Source: Plasmopara viticola (lineage: Eukaryota; Oomycota; Peronosporomycetes; Peronosporales; Peronosporaceae). Taken from it: a stretch of 64,000 nt of DNA. Made by a program: the position numbers and the translations under genes. The notes beneath the pieces were generated by a model. That model worked only from the letters and a program-made list of their open reading frames with translations, was not told where the DNA came from and searched no databases. The stretch covers positions 124,001 through 188,000 of the forward strand of contig MBPM02000020.1 in NCBI GenBank assembly GCA_001695595.3, given 5' to 3'. Shown here in pieces: positions 49,571 through 62,499 of the stretch. How positions within the stretch are numbered: the stretch's first letter is position 1; every line of letters begins with the position of its first letter.

Positions 49571-50370
49571 CATAGCGTCAAGGCACTTTACGGCCACAGA
49601 TGCGTTCTGTCTCTCAATCGAGACATGCACGGACGCAATCGAGACCCAACTTAGCGTATATAACTCTTTTGAAGTACCAAGACGCTGCACGGCCACAGAT
49701 ACGTCCTTTCTATCTTTCAAGACTCAAACCGACGCTATAGAGCCACATCTAAACATCCTTCACACTTTTGAAGCGTTGAGTTGCTGCACGGTTACAAATA
49801 CGTCTTGTCTTTCATTATAGACATGCACGGACGCAATCGAGCCGCGAATAAGCATATAATCAATTTTCCATAGCTCCAAGGCACGCTACGGCGACAGATG
49901 CGTTCTGTCTCTCAATCGAGATATGCATGGACGCAATCGAGACTCAACTTAGCGTATAATAACTCTTTTGAAGTACCAAGACGCTGCACGGCCACAGATA
50001 CGTCCTTTCTATCTTTCAAGACTTGAACCGACGCAAAAGAGCCACACCTAAACATCTATTTTTACGTTGAAGCGTTGAGTTGCTGCATGGTCACAGATAC
50101 GTCTTGGCTATCAATCTAGACATGCACGGACGCCATCGAGCCACGACAAAGCGTATAATCATTCTTCCAAAACGCCAAGGCACTGTACGGCCACAATGTC
50201 GTGTGTCTCTCAATCGAGACATGAACGGACGCAATCGAGACTCAACTTAGCGTATAATAACTCTTTTGAAGTACCAAGACGCTACACGGCCACAGATACG
50301 TCCTCTCTATCTTTCTAGACTCGAACCGACGCAAAAGAGCCACACCTAAACATCTATTTTACGTTGAAGC

Positions 50371-50470
50371 GTTGAGTTGCTGCATGGTCACAGATACGTC
50401 TTGGCTATCAATCTAGACATGCATGGACGCAATCGAGACTCAACTTAGCGTATAATAACTCTTTTGAAGT
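50371..50470 (+). repeat. Chimeric A/B monomer (199-bp dimer)
   Basis: The A start at 50371 (GCTGCATGGTCACAG) changes to B after GACGCAATCGAG (ACTCAACTTAGCG, near 50435). The next A is at 50570. The flanking C monomers share GACTTGAACCGACGCAAAAG with the trimer before, so the crossover occurred within a freshly duplicated pair. Confidence 0.88.
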
Positions 50471-50874
50471 ACCAAGACGCTGCACGGCCACAGATACGTC
50501 CTTTCTATCTTTCAAGACTTGAACCGACGCAAAAGAGCCACACCTAAACATCTATTTTTACGTTGAATCGTTGAGTTGCTGCATGGTCACAGATACGTCT
50601 TGGCTATCAATCTAGACATGCAAGGACGCAATCGAGCCGCGACTAAGCGTATAATCATTCTTCCATAGCGTCAAGGCACTCTACGGCCACAGATGCGTTC
50701 TGTCTCTCACTCGAGACATGCACGGACGCATTTGAGACTCAACTTAGCGTATAATAACTCTTTTGAAGTACCAAGACGCTGCACGGCCACAGATACGTCC
50801 TTTCTATCTTTCAAGACTCGAACCGATGCAATAGAGCCACAACTTAACATTTAATCTTACGTTTGAAGCGTTGA

Positions 50875-51600
50875 GTTGCTGCACGGTCACAGATACGTCT
50901 TGGCCATCAATCTAGACATGCACGGACGCAGTCAAGCCGCAGCTGAACGTATAATCCATCTTCCATAGCGCCAAGGCACTCTGAGACCACGGATACGTTC
51001 TGTTTCTCAATCGAGACATGCACGGACCCAATCGAGACTCAACTTAGTGTATAATAACTCTTTAAAAGTACCAAGACGCTGCACGGCCACAGATACGTCC
51101 TTCGTAACTTTCAAGACTCGAATCGACGCGAAAGAGCCACATCTAAACATTTCTCACACTTTGAATCGTTGAGTTGCTGCACGGTCACAGATACGTCTTG
51201 GCTATTAATCAAGACATGCACGGAAGAAATCGAGCCGCAACTAAGCGCATAATCGTTCTTCGATAGCGCCAAGGCACTCTACGGCCACAGATGCGTTCTG
51301 TCTGTCACTCAAGACATGCACGAACGCAATCGAGACTCAAGTTAGCGTTTAATAACTCTTTTGAAATTCCAAGGCGCTGCACGGCCACAGATGCGTCCTT
51401 TCTATCTTTCAAGACTCGAATCGACGCGACTGAGCCACATCAAACATTTTTCACAGTTCAAATCGTTGAGTTGCTGCATGATTACAGATACGTCTTGGCT
51501 ATTAATCAAGACATGCACGGAAGCAATCGAGCCGCAACAAAGCGTATAATCATTCTTCCATAGCGCCAAGGCTCTCTACGGCCACAGATGCGTTCTGTCT
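50875..51600 (+). repeat. Dispersed module (paired with 53461-54186 and 34180-34900)
   Basis: About 725 bp at a constant offset of 2586 bp to the 53.5-kb copy. Shared variants are GACGCAGTCAAGCCGCAGC, CTGAGACCAC, GTCCTTCGTAACTTTC, GGAAGAAATCGAGCC and TCTGTCACTCAAGACATG. Confidence 0.85.
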
Positions 51601-51664
51601 CTCACTCGAGACATGCACGGACGCATTTGAGACTCAACTTAGCGTATAATAACTCTTTTGAAGA

Positions 51665-51764
51665 ACAAAGACGCTGCACGGCCACAGATACGTCTTGGCT
51701 ATCAATCTAGACATGCACGGACGTAATCGAGCCCCGACTAAGCATATAATCATTCTTCCATAGC
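51665..51764 (+). repeat. Chimeric C/A monomer
   Basis: The monomer begins as C (AAAGACGCTGCACGGCCAC) and after CAGATACGTC continues as A (TTGGCTATCAATCTAGAC; GAGCCCCGACTAAGC). Neighbouring normal A starts are at 51465 and 51963, 498 bp apart, so one monomer is missing from two trimers. The switch lies in the CACAGATACGTC block common to A and C. Confidence 0.87.
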
Positions 51765-52683
51765 GCCAAGGCACTCTACGGCGACAGATGCGTTCTGTCT
51801 CTCAATCGAGATATGCACGGACGCAATCGAGACTCAACTTAGCGTATAATAACCCTTTTGAAGAACAAAGACGCTGCCCAGCCACAGATACGTCCTTTCT
51901 ATCTTTCAAGACTCGAATCGATGCGATAGAGCCACAGCTAAACATTTTTTACACTTTTGAAGCGTTGAGTTGCTGCACGATCATAGATACGTCTTGGCCA
52001 TCAATTTAGACACGCACGGACGCAATCGAGCCGCAGCTAAGCGTATGATCATTTTTCCATAGTGCCAAGGCACTCTACGGCGACAGATGCGTTCTGTCTC
52101 TCAATCGAGATATGCACGGACGCAATCGAGACTCAACTTAGCGTATAATAACCCTTTTGAAGAACAAATACGCTGCCCGGCCACAGATACGTCCTTTCTA
52201 TCTTTCAAGACTCGAACCGATGCAATAGAGCCACAACTTAACATTTAATCTTACTTTGAAGCGTTGAGTTGCTGCACGGTCACAGATACGTCTTGGCTAT
52301 CAATCTAGACATGCACGGACGCAATCGAGCCCCGACTAAGCGTATGATCATTTTTCCATAGCGCCAAGGCACTCTACGGCGACAGATGCGTTCTGTCTCT
52401 CAATCGAGATATGCACGGACGCAATCGAGACTCAACTTAGCGTATAATAACCCTTTTGAAGAACAAAGACGCTGCCCAGCCACAGATACGTCCTTTCTAT
52501 CTTTCAAGACTCGAATCGATGCGATAGAGCCACAGCTAAACATTTTTCACACTTTTGAAGCGTTGAGTTGCTGCACGATCATAGATACGTCTTGGCCATC
52601 AATTTAAACACGCACGGACGCAATCGAGCCGCAGCTAAGCGTATGATCATTTTTCCATAGTGCCAAGGCACTCTACGGCCTCA
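51765..52683 (+). repeat. Local tandem run of three near-identical trimers
   Basis: The B-C pair with GGCGACAGATGCG, GAGATATGCACGG, AATAACCCTTTTGAAG and GCTGCCC occurs around 51,781, 52,081 and 52,381. The first and third copies are nearly identical over ~220 bp at an offset of 598, and the middle copy differs in its C tail, so the amplified unit may be two trimers. Confidence 0.84.
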
Positions 52684-53455
52684 GATTCGTTCCGTCTCTC
52701 ACTCGAGACATGCACGGACGCAATCGAGACTTAACTTAGTGTAGAAAAACCCTTTTGAAGTTCCAAGACGCTGCACGGCCACAGATGCGTCATTTCTATC
52801 TTTCAAGACTCGAATCGACGCGATAGAGCCACATCAAAGATTTTTCACACTTTGAAGCGTTGAGTTGCTGCAGGATTGCAGACACGTCTTGGCTGTTAAT
52901 CTAGACATGCACGGAAGCAATCGAGCCGCAAGTAAAGAGTAGAATCGTTCTTCGATAGCGCCAAGGCACTCTACTGCCACAGATGCGTTCTGTCTCTCAA
53001 TCGAGACATGCACAGACGCAATCGAGACTCAAGTTAGCGTATAATAACTCTTTTGAAGTACCAAGACGCTGTACGGCAACAGATACGTCCTTTCTATCTT
53101 TCAAGACTCGAATCGACGCAATAGAGCCACATCTAAACATTTTTTACACTTTGAATACTTGAGTTGCTGCAGGATTACAGATACGTCTTTCTGTTAGTCT
53201 AGACATGCACACATATAATCGAGCCGCAACGAAGCGTATAATCGTTTTTCCATAGCGCCATGGCACTCTACGGCCACAGATGCGTTCTGTCTTTCAATAG
53301 AGACATGTTCGGACGCAATCGAGACTCAACTTAGCGTATAATAACTCTTTTGAAGAACAAAGACGCTGCCCAGCCACAGATACGTCCTTTCTATCTTTCA
53401 AGACTCGAACCGATGCGATAGAGCCACATCTAAACATTTTTCACACTTTTGAAGC

Positions 53456-55016
53456 GTTGAGTTGCTGCACGTTCACAGATACGTCTTGGCCATCAATCTA
53501 GACATGCACGGACGCAGTCAAGCCGCAGCTGAACGTATAATCCATCTTCCATAGCGCCAAGGCACTCTGAGACCACAGATACGTTCTGTTTCTCAATCGA
53601 GACATGCACGGACCCAATCGAGACTCAACTTAGTGTATAATAACTCTTTAAAAGTACCAAGACGCTGCACGGCCACAGATACGTCCTTCGTAACTTTCAA
53701 GACTCGAATCGACACGAAAGAGCCACATCTAAACATTTCTTACACTTTGAATCGTTGAGTTGCTGCACGGTCACAGATACGTCTTGGCTATTAATCAAGA
53801 CATGCACGGAAGAAATCGAGCCGCAACTAAGCGCATAATCGTTCTTCGATAGCGCCAAGGCACTCTACGGCCACAGATGCGTTCTGTCTGTCACTCAAGA
53901 CATGCACGAACGCATTCGAGACTCAAGTTAGCGTTTAATAACTCTTTTAAAATTCCAAGGCGCTGCACGGCCACAGATGCGTCCTTTCTATCTTTCGAGA
54001 CTCGAATCGACGCGACTGAGCCACATCAAACATTTTTCACAGTTCAAATCGTTGAGTTGCTGCATGATTACAGATACGTCTTGGCTATTAATCAAGACAT
54101 GCACGGAAGCAATCGAGCCGCAACAAAGCGTATAATCATTCTTCCATAGCGCCAAGGCTCTCTACGGCCACAGATGCGTTCTGTCTCTCACTCGAGACAT
54201 ACACGGACGCAATCGAGACTCAACTTAGTGTATAATAACTCTTTTGAAGTACCAAGACGCTGCACGGCCACAGATACGTCCTTTCAATCTTTCAAGACTC
54301 GAACCGACGTAATAGAGCCAAGATTTATTCACGCTTTTGAAGCGTTGAGTTGCTTCACGGTCACAGATACGTCTTGGCCATCAATCTAGATACGCACGGA
54401 CGCAATCGAGCCGCAACATCGCATAATCGATTTTCCATAGCGCCAAGACACTCGACGGCATCAGATGCGTTCTGTCTCTCACTCGAGACATGCACGGACG
54501 CGATCGAGACTCAACTTAGCGTATATTAACTCTTTTGAAGTACCAAGACGCTGCACGGCCACAGATGCGTCAATTCTATCTTTCAAGACTCGAATCGACG
54601 CGATAGAGCCACATCTAAACTTTTTCTACACTTTGTATCGTTGAGTTACTGCAGGATTACAGATACGTCTTGGCTTTTAATCAAGACACGCACGGAAGTA
54701 ATCGAGCCGCAACTAAGCGTATAAGGCACTCTACGGCCACAGATGGGTTCTGTCTCTCACTCGAGACATGCACCGACGCAATTGAGACTCAACTTAGCGT
54801 ATAATAACTCTTCTGAAGTACCAAGACGCTGCACGGCCACAGATACGTCTTTTTTATCTTTCAAGACTCGAACCGACGCAATAGAGCCACATCTAAACAT
54901 TTTTCACATTTTGAATCGTTGAGTTGCGCACGGTCACAGATACGTCTTGGCTATCAATATGACATGCACGGACGCAATCGAGACTCAACTTAGCGTATAA
55001 CACTCTTTTCAAGTAC
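53456..55016 (+). repeat. Segmental module, copy 2 (paired with 34180-35735)
   Basis: It carries the same series of rare variants as the 34.2-kb copy, including the shortened 278-bp trimer (54640-54917) and the chimeric A/B monomer at its right end. After ~55,060 the copies part: here the C monomer continues GACTGAGCCACATCAAAC, there GCAATAGAGCCACATC. Confidence 0.84.
54918..55015 (+). repeat. Chimeric A/B monomer (194-bp dimer), paralog of 35636-35735
   Basis: It begins GTTGAGTTGCGCACGG with the same 2-bp loss, keeps ATCAATATGACATGC and passes into B after GCAATCGAG. The next A is at 55112. The shared private changes show that this chimera and the one at 35636 come from one crossover event that was later copied. 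Confidence 0.88.
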
Positions 55017-55111
55017 CAAGACGCTGCACGGCCACAGATACGTCCTTTCTATGTTTCAAGACTCGAACCGACGCGACTGAGCCACATCAAACATTTTTCA
55101 CAGTTCAAATC

Positions 55112-56005
55112 GTTGAGTTGCTGCAGGATTACAGATACGTCTTGGCTATCAGTCTAGACATGCACAGAAGTAATCGAGCCGCAACTAAGCGTATAATCGT
55201 TTTTCCATAGCGCCATGGCACTCTACGGCCACAGATGCGTTCTGTCTCTCACTCAAGACATGTACGGACGCAATCGAGACTCAACTTTGCGTATAATAAC
55301 TCTTTTGAAGAAATAAGACGCTGCACGGCTACAAATGAGTCCTTTCTTTTTTTGAAGACTCGAATCGACGCTATAGAGCCACATCTAAACATTTATTCTT
55401 ACGTTTGAAGTGTTGAGTTGCGGCAGGGTTAGAGATACGTCTTGGCTATTAATCTAAACATGCACGGACGCAATCGAGCCGCAACAAAGCGTATAATCAT
55501 TCTTCCATAGCGCCAAGGCACTGTACGGCCACAGATGCGTTCTGTCTCTCAATTGAAAAATGCACGGACGCAATCGAGACTTAACCTAGCGTAAAATAAC
55601 TCTTTGAAGTAACAAGACGCTGCACGGCCACAGATACTTCCTTTCTATCTTACAAGACTCGAATCGACGCAACAGAGCCACATCTAAACATTTTTCACAC
55701 TTTTGAAGCATCGAGTAGCTGTACGGTCACGGATTCGTCTTGGCTATCAATCTAGACATTCACGGACGCAATCAAGCCACGACAATGCGTATAATCATTC
55801 TCCCATAGCCCCGAGGCACTCTACGGCCACAGATGCGTTGTCTCTCAATCAAGACATGCACAGACGCAATCGAGACTTAACATAGCGTACAACTCCCCTT
55901 TTGAAGTACCAAGACGCTGCACGGCCACAGAAACGTCCTTGTTAGCTTTCAAGACTCGAACCGACGCGATAGAGCCACATCTAAACATTTTTCACACTTT
56001 GAAGC
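55112..56005 (+). repeat. Module M, full copy 3
   Basis: 894 bp at an offset of 13,705 from copy 2 and carrying the full set of M variants. The front half of M follows again at 56006-~56,510, so M and half-M sit in tandem here. Confidence 0.86.
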
Positions 56006-56399
56006 GTTGAGTTGCTGCACGGTCACAGATACGTCTTGGCCATCAATCAAGACATGCACGGAAGCAATCGAGCCGCAACTAAGCGTATAATCGTTTTTCC
56101 ATAGCCCCAACACACTCTACGGCCACAAATGCGTTCTGTCTCTCACTCAAGACATGTACGGACGCAATCGAGACTCAACTTTGCGTATAATAACTCTTTT
56201 GAAGAAATAAGACGCTGCACGGCCACAGATGAGTCCTTTCTTTTTTTGAAGACTCGAATCGACGCTATAGAGCCACATCTAAACATTTGTTCTTACGTTT
56301 GAAGTGTTGAGTTGCGGCAGGGTTAGAGATACGTCTTGGCTATTAATCTAAACATGCACGGACGCAATCGAGCCGCAACAAAGCGTATAATCATTCTTT

Positions 56400-57190
56400 C
56401 ATAGCGCCAAGGCACTGTACGGCCACAGATGCGTTCTGTCTCTCAATTGAAAAATGCATGGACGCAATCGAGACTTAACTTAGCGTGAAATAACTCTTTG
56501 AAGTACCAAGACGCTGCACGGCCACAGATGCGTCAATTCTATCTTTCAAGACTCGAACCGACGCAATAGAGCCACATCTAAGCATTTTTCACACTTTGAA
56601 TCGTTGAGTTGCTCCACGGTCACAGATACGTCTTGTCTATCAATCTAGACATGCACGGACGCAATCGAGCCGCAACTAAGCGTATAATTTTTTCTTCCAT
56701 AGCCCCGAGGCACTGTACAGCCACAGATGCGTTCTGTCGCTCAATCGAGACATGCACAGACGCAATCGAGACTCAACTTCGCGTATAATCACTCTTTTGA
56801 AGTACCAAGACGCTGCACGGCCACAGATACGTCCTTTCCATCTTTCAAGACTCGAACCGACGCAATAGAGCCACAACTAAACATTTATTTACGCTTTTGA
56901 AGCGTTGAGTTGCTTCACGGTCACAGATACGTCTTGGCCTTCAATCTAGACACGCACCGACGCAATCGATCCGCAACAAAGCGTATAATCATTCTTTCAT
57001 AGCGCCAAGGCACTGTACGGCCACAGATGCGTTCTGTCTCTCAATTGAAAAATGCATGGACGCAATCGAGACTTAACTTAGCGTGAAATAACTCTTTGAA
57101 GTACCAAGACGCTGCACGGCCACAGATGCGTCAATTCTATCTTTCAAGACTCGAATCGACGCGATAGAGCCACATCTAAACATTTTTCAC
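56400..57190 (+). repeat. Local duplication, ~600 bp
   Basis: GAAAAATGCATGGACGC followed by CTTAGCGTGAAATAACTC and GATGCGTCAATTC occurs near 56,449 and again near 57,049, about 600 bp apart. This is an in-register duplication of two trimers. Confidence 0.82.
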
Positions 57191-57202
57191 ACTTTTGAAG
57201 CG

Positions 57203-57600
57203 TTGAGTGTCTGCACGGTTACAGATACGTCTTGTCTATCATTCTAGATATGCAAGGTGGCAATCGAGCCGCAACCAAGCGTATAATCATTCTCCCATAG
57301 CCCCGAGGCACTTTACGGCCACAGATGCGTTCTGTCTCTCAATTGAGACATGCACGGACGCAATCGAGACTCAACTTAGCGTATAATACCTCTTTTGAAG
57401 TACCAAGACGCTGCACGGCCACAGATACGTCCTTTCTATCTTTCAAGACTCGAACCGACGCAATAGAGCCACATCTAAACATTTTTCACACTTTTGAAGC
57501 GTTGAGTTGCTGCACGGTTACAGATACGTCTTGTCTATCATTCTAGATATGCAAGGTGGCAATCGAGCCGCAACTAAGCGTATAATCATTCTCCCATAGC
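57203..57600 (+). repeat. Local duplication, one trimer
   Basis: GGTTACAGATACGTCTTGTC, TAGATATGCAAGGTGGC and CATTCTCCCATAGCCCCG occur twice about 299 bp apart (near 57,220 and 57,518). The same A variant is part of the Region IV HOR. Confidence 0.82.
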
Positions 57601-58092
57601 CCCGAGGCACTCTACGGCCACAGATGCGTTGTCTCTCAATCAAGACATGCACAGACGCAATCGAGACTTAACATAGCATACAGCACCCCTTTTGAAGTAC
57701 CAAGACGCTGCACGGCCACAGGAACGTCCTTGTTAGCTTTCAAGACTCGAATCGACGCGATAGAGCCACATATAAACATTTTTCACACTTTGAATCGTTG
57801 GGTTGCTGCAGGATTACAAATACATCTTGGCTATTAATCTAGACATGCACGGAAGCAATCGAGCCGCAACATCGCATAATCGTTTTTCCATTGCGCCAAA
57901 GCACTGTACGGCCACAGATGCGTTCTGTCTCTCACTCAAGACATGCACGGAAGCAATCAATACTCAACTTAGCGTATAATTACTCTTTTGCAATCCAAGA
58001 CGCTGGACGGCCACAGATACGTCCTTTCTATCTTTTATGACTCGAACCGACGCAATAGAGCCACAACTAAACATTTTTCACACTCTTGAAGC

Positions 58093-58986
58093 GTTAAGTT
58101 GCTGCACGGTTACAGATACGTCTTGGCTATCAATCTAGACATGCACAGAAGTAATCGAGCCGCAACTAAGCGTATAATCGTTTTTCCATAGCGCCATGGC
58201 ACTCTACGGCCACAAATGCGTTCTGTCTCTCACTCAAGACATGTACGGACGCAATCGAGACTCAACTTTGCGTATAATAACTCTTTTGAAGAAATAAGAC
58301 GCTGCACGGCCACAGATGAGTCCTTTCTTTTTTTGAAGACTCGAATCGACGCTATAGAGCCACATCTAAACATTTGTTCTTACGTTTGAAGTGTTGAGTT
58401 GCGGCAGGGTTAGAGATACGTCTTGGCTATTAATATAAACATGCACGGACGCAATCGAGCCGCAACAAAGCGTATAATCATTCTTTCATAGCGCCAAGGC
58501 ACTGTACGGCCACAGATGCGTTCTGTCTCTCAATTGAAAAATGCATGGACGCAATCGAGACTTAACTTAGCGTAAAATAACTCTTTGAAGTACCAAGACG
58601 CTGCACGGCCACAGATACTTCCTTTCTATCTTACAAGACTCGAATCGACGCAACAGAGCCACATCTAAACATTTTTCACACTTTTGAAGCATCGAGTAGC
58701 TGTACGGTCACGGATTCGTCTTGGCTATCAATCTAGACATTCACGGACGCAATCGAGCCACGACTATGCGTATAATCATTCTCCCATAGCCCCGAGGCAC
58801 TCTACGGCCACAGATGCGTTGTCTCTCAATCAAGACATGCACAGACGCAATCGAGACTTAACATAGCGTACAACTCCCCTTTTGAAGTACCAAGACGCTG
58901 CACGGCCACAGAAACGTCCTTGTTAGCTTTCAAGACTCGAACCGACGCGATAGAGCCACATCTAAACGTTATTCACACTTTGAAGC
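58093..58986 (+). repeat. Module M, full copy 4
   Basis: 894 bp at an offset of ~2981 from copy 3. To its right, 59,040-59,450 resembles 43,850-43,900 and then 44,170-44,520 (GCAAAGAAGCG; CTACAGGGCTCCAG; GGTAATTTATC), so pieces of the Region III unit have been reassembled in a different order. Confidence 0.85.
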
Positions 58987-59529
58987 GTTGAGTTGCTGCA
59001 CGGTCACAGATACGTCTTGGCTATCAATCTAGACATGCATGAACGCAATCGAGCCGCAAAGAAGCGTATAATCATTCTTCCAAGCGGCAAGGCACTCTAC
59101 GGCCACAGATGCGTTCTGTCTCTTACTCGAGACATGCACGGACGCATTCGAGACTCAACTTAGCGTATAATAACTCTTTTGAAGTACCAAGACGCTGCAC
59201 GGCCACAGATACGTCCTTTGTATCTTTTAAGACTCGAATCGACGCGATAGAGTCACACCTAAACATTTTTCAAACTTTTGAGGCGTTGAGTTGCTACAGG
59301 GCTCCAGATACGTCTTGGTAATTTATCTAGACATGCACGAAAGCAATCGAACCGCAAATAAGCGTATAATCGTTCTTCAATAACGCCGAGGCCCTCTACG
59401 GCCACAAATGCGTTCTGTCTCTCACTCGAGACATGCACGGACGCAATCAAGACTCAACTCCGCGTATAACCACTCTTTTGAAGTACCAAGACGCTGCACG
59501 GCCACAGATACGTTCTTTCTATCTTTCAA

Positions 59530-59560
59530 GACTCAATCAACTAAACATTTGTTCATACGT
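59530..59560 (+). repeat. C monomer with a ~20-bp internal deletion
   Basis: CAAGACTCAATCAACTAAAC replaces the usual path through GAACCGACGCAATAGAGCCAC, removing about 20 bp of the C core. The spacing of the flanking A starts is shortened by the same amount. Confidence 0.8.
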
Positions 59561-60849
59561 TTGAAGCGTTGAGTTGCTGCACGGTCACAGATACGTCTTG
59601 GCTATCATTCTAGACATGCAAGGACGCAATCGAGCCACGACTAAGCGTATAATCCTTCTTCCATTGCGCAAAGGCACTCTGCGACGACAGATGCGTTCTG
59701 TCGCTCACTCGAGACATGCACGGACGCAATCGAGACTCAACTTAGCGTATGATCACTCTTTTGAAGTACCAAGACGCTGGACGGCCACAGATACGTCCTT
59801 TCTATGTTTCAAGACTCGAACCGACGCAATAGAGCCACATTTAAACATTTTTCACACTTTTGAAGCGTCGAGTTGCTGCACTTTTACAGATACGTCTTGT
59901 CTGACATTTTAGACATGCACGGACGCAATCGAGCCGCAACTAAGCGTATAATCATTCTCCCATAGCGCCGAGGATCTGTACGCCCACAGAACGTTCTGTC
60001 TCTCGCTCGAGACATGCACGGACGCAATCGAGACTGAACTTAGCGTATAAGCTCCCTTTACAAATGTCGAGACGCCGCACGGCCACAGATACGTCCTTTC
60101 TATCTTTCAAGACTCGAACCGACGCAATAGACCCACAAGTAAACATTTTTCACACTTTCGAAGCATTGAGTTGCTGCACGTTCACAGATACGTCTTGGCC
60201 ATCAATCTAGACATGCACGGACGCAGTCAAGCCGCAGCTAAACGTATAATCATTCTTCCAGAGCGCCAAGGCACTCTGCGGCCACAGATGCGTTCTGTTT
60301 CTCAATCGTAACATGCACGGACGCAATCGAGACTCAACTTAGCGTATAATAACTCTTTTGAAATGCCGAGACGCTGCACGGCCACAGATACGTCCTTTCT
60401 ATCTTTCAAGACTCGAACCGAGACAATAGACCCACAATTAAACCTTTATTCACACTCTTGAAGCGTTGAGTTGCTGCACGGTTACAGATACGTCTTGTCT
60501 ATCAATCTAGATATGCACGGACGCAATCGAGCCGCGACAAAGCGTATAATCATTCTTCCATAGCGTCAAGGCACTCTACGGCCACAGATGCGTTCTGTCT
60601 CTCAATCGAGATATGCACGGACGCAATCGAGACTCAACTTAGCGTATAATAACTCTTTTGAAGTACCAAGACGCTGCACGGCCACAGATACGTCCTTTTT
60701 ATCTTTCAAGACTCGAACCGACGCAATAGAGCCACAACTAAACATTTAATCATACGCTTGAAGCGTTGAGTTGCTGCATGGTCACAGATACGTCTTGGCT
60801 ATCATTCTAGACATGCACGGACGCAATCGAGCCACGCCTACGCGTATAA

Positions 60850-61260
60850 TCATTCTTTCATGGCGCCAAGGCACTCTACGGCCACAGATGCGTGCTGTCG
60901 CTCACTCGAGACATTCGTGGACGCAATCGAGACTCAACTTAGCGTATAATCACTCTTTTGAAGTACCAAGACGCTGAACGGCCACTGATGCGTCCTTTCT
61001 ATCTTTCTAGACTCGAACCGACACAATAGAGCCACATCTAAACATTTCTCACACTTTTGAAGCGTTAAGTTGCTGCACGGTAATAGATACGTCTTGTCTA
61101 TCATTCTAGACACGCAAGGTCGCAATCGAGCCGCATCTAAGCGTATAATCATTCTTTCATGGCGCCAAGGCACTCTACGGCCACAGATGCGTGCTGTCTC
61201 TCACTCGAGACATTCATGGACGCAATTGAAACTCAACTTAGCGTATAATAACTCTTTTGA
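60850..61260 (+). repeat. Local duplication, one trimer
   Basis: CATTCTTTCATGGCGCCAAGG and GATGCGTGCTGTC occur near 60,852 and 61,150, 298 bp apart. This B variant is found nowhere else in the window that I noticed. Confidence 0.8.
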
Positions 61261-61840
61261 AGTACCAAGACGCTGCACGGCCACAGATACGTCATTTCTA
61301 TCTTTCAAGACTCGAACCGACGAAATAGAGCCACAAATAAACATTTAATCTTATGTTTGAAGCGTTGAGTTGCTGCACGGTCACAGATACGTCTTGGCTA
61401 TCAATCTAGTTACGCACGGACGCAATCGAGCCGCAACATCGCATAATCGATTTTCCATAACGCCAACACACTCGACGGCAACAGATGCGTTCTGTCTCTC
61501 ACTCGAGACATGCACGGACGCAATCGAGACTCAACTTAGCGTATAATAACTCTTTTGAAGTACCAAGACGCTGAACGGCCACAGATACGTCCTTTCTATC
61601 TTTCTAGACTCGAACCGACACAATAAAGCCACATCTAAACATTTCTCACACTTTTGAATTGTTGAGTTGCTGCACGGTTACAGATACGTCTTGTCTATCA
61701 TTCTAGACATGCAAGGTGGCAATCGAGCCGCAAATAAGCGTATAATCATTCTTCCATAGCCCCGAGGCACTTTACGGCCACAGATGCGTTCTGTCTCTCA
61801 ATCGAGACATGCACGGACGCAATCGAGACTAAACTTAGCG

Positions 61841-62440
61841 TATAATAACTCTTTTGAAGTACCAAGATGCTGCACGGCCACAGATACGTCCTTTCTATCT
61901 TTCAAGACTCAAACCGACGCTATAGAGCCACATCTAAAAATCCTTCACACTTTTGAAGCGTTGAGTTGCTGCATGGTTTCAGATACGTCTTCTCTTTCAA
62001 TGTAGACATGCACGGATGCAATAAAGCCACGACTAAGCGTATAATCATTCTTCCATAGCGACAAGGCACTCTAAGGCCGCAGATGCGTTCTGTCTCTCAC
62101 TCGAGACATGCACGGACGCAATCGAGACTCAACTTAGCGTATAATAACTATTTTGAAGTACCAAGATGCTGCACGGCCACAGATACGTCCTTTCTATCTT
62201 TCAAGACTCAAACCGACGCTATAGAGCCACATCTAAAATCCTTCACACTTTTGAAGCGTTGAGTTGCTGCATGGTTTCAGATACGTCTTCTCTTTCAATG
62301 TAGACATGCACGGATGCAATAAAGCCACGACTAAGCGTATAATCATTCTTCCATAGCGACAAGGCACTCTAAGGCCGCAGATGCGTTCTGTCTCTCACTC
62401 GAGACATGCACGGACGCAATCGAGACTCAACTTAGCGTAT
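61841..62440 (+). repeat. Local duplication of one trimer, near exact
   Basis: CCAAGATGCTGCACGG, CATGGTTTCAGATACG, CAATGTAGACATGC and GGATGCAATAAAGCC recur at an offset of 299 bp (61,861 and 62,160), with one base lost in the second copy (CTAAAATCC against CTAAAAATCC). Confidence 0.87.
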
Positions 62441-62499
62441 AATAACTCGTTTGAAGTACCAAGACGCTGCACGGCCACAGATACGTCCTTTCTATCTTT

